This document shows, piece by piece, positions 5,900 to 6,351 of a stretch of 6,351 nt of DNA (position 1 is the stretch's first letter; each line of letters starts with the position of its first letter). Below the pieces are notes generated by a model. The model saw nothing but the letters and a program-made list of their open reading frames with translations. It did not search any database and was not told the DNA's origin. Made by a program: the position numbers and the translations under genes. Source of the DNA: Thiofilum sp039797965 (GTDB taxonomy: Bacteria > Pseudomonadota > Gammaproteobacteria > Thiotrichales > Thiotrichaceae); assembly GCA_039797965.1 (NCBI GenBank), contig JBDKGX010000140.1, positions 1 through 6,351 of the forward strand, given 5' to 3'.

Positions 5900-6351
5900 A
5901 TGTTTAATCGCGTAACCACTTTTTCCAAACCACGCCGCCATTTTTTAGAAAAACTGTTAGGTTTTATTGCACTAATCGGTTTGATATGGTCAGGTTTTAC
6001 TACCCGTCGTAGTGCTAATGCTGAATCACTGCTACCTGCTACTGATTTCAAAGTGAAAAAAAGCCCTACCGAGTGGCATAACACTCTCACACCAGAGCAA
6101 TATGCGGTATTACGCGATCACGACACCGAACCTCCGCATTCAAGCCCTTTAACTCATGAAAATCGCAAAGGGATTTTTTATTGTGCGGGCTGTAATAATG
6201 ATTTATTTGATGCCGCTACTAAGTTTGAAAGTGGAACAGGATGGCCTAGCTTTTATCAGCCCTTAGCGGGAGCCATTGGTACTCAGGATGATAGTAGTTG
6301 GTTTATGACACGTATTGAGGTGCATTGTGCCGATTGTGGTGGTCATTTGGG
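5900..6351 (+). CDS. msrB: Exported peptide-methionine (R)-S-oxide reductase MsrB, 3' end cut by window
   Basis: MsrB reduces the R form of methionine sulfoxide in proteins. The window holds 150 complete codons; the end, including the catalytic RxCxN-type motif, lies outside. The start resembles a Tat signal peptide: PRRHFLEK at 11-18, a hydrophobic core at about 19-33, two arginines at 36-37 and a likely cleavage site ANA|E after residue 41. The protein would therefore act in the periplasm or at the outer face of the inner membrane. The MsrB domain begins near 55 (PTEWHNTLTPEQYAVLRDHDTE). It has C95 and C98 in FYCAGC and C143 and C146 in HCADCGGHL, together the four zinc ligands, plus FESGTGWPSF at 109-118. 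Many MsrBs have GCGWP there, with a recycling cysteine; here it is T113. The gene is divergent from paaZ and has its own ribosome binding site. The family is certain; export is a strong inference. Confidence 0.93.
   Translation, partial: MFNRVTTFSKPRRHFLEKLLGFIALIGLIWSGFTTRRSANAESLLPATDFKVKKSPTEWHNTLTPEQYAVLRDHDTEPPHSSPLTHENRKGIFYCAGCNNDLFDAATKFESGTGWPSFYQPLAGAIGTQDDSSWFMTRIEVHCADCGGHL

Noticed and set aside
5845..6090. Minus-strand open frame of 81 codons opposite the start of msrB.
   Set aside because: It lies antisense to a clear MsrB signal peptide and domain and has no recognisable protein features.

Overview
The window holds a compact bacterial operon for the oxygen-dependent opening of phenylacetyl-CoA, read right to left on the minus strand, and the first two thirds of a divergent plus-strand gene. 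The minus-strand order in the direction of transcription is paaZ, paaA, paaB, paaC, paaD, paaE. All six genes look intact, with family-typical lengths and the expected motifs. Base composition is roughly balanced and the PaaZ, PaaA and PaaE residues line up easily with the E. coli proteins as I remember them. This suggests a proteobacterium, probably a gammaproteobacterium, but the genus cannot be fixed from the sequence alone.

Layout. Positions 1-76 are non-coding and carry a 10-bp-stem hairpin just after paaE, probably the operon's terminator. From 77 to 5706 the six genes are packed with gaps of 0 to 13 bases; paaA/paaB and paaC/paaD abut exactly as TAAATG. From 5707 to 5899 lies a 193-base AT-rich divergent control region. 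It holds a good sigma-70-like promoter for paaZ, an 18-bp inverted repeat just after its predicted transcription start, a perfect TATAAT box and a second small palindrome on the other side, and a strong ribosome binding site for the rightward gene. From 5900 to the window end is a 5' partial methionine-(R)-sulfoxide reductase (MsrB) with a twin-arginine-type signal peptide.

How the genes work together. PaaA (di-iron oxygenase), PaaC (structural partner), PaaB (bridging subunit) and PaaE (flavin and 2Fe-2S reductase) make the multicomponent epoxidase that turns phenylacetyl-CoA into its 1,2-epoxide. PaaD is thought to help assemble iron-sulfur or iron centres. PaaZ hydrolyses the oxepin-CoA ring formed later by the isomerase PaaG and oxidises the resulting aldehyde. 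PaaG, PaaF, PaaH, PaaJ, PaaK and a regulator (PaaX or PaaR) are not in the window, so they must be encoded elsewhere if the pathway is complete.

I do not see a new system here. The most unusual points are a strong, reading-frame-independent excess of the palindrome AGTACT, the operator-like repeat at the paaZ promoter, and an apparently Tat-exported MsrB that lacks the usual recycling cysteine. Two starts differ from the longest open frames: paaZ is best begun at 5706 and paaC at 2416. All counts were made by eye.
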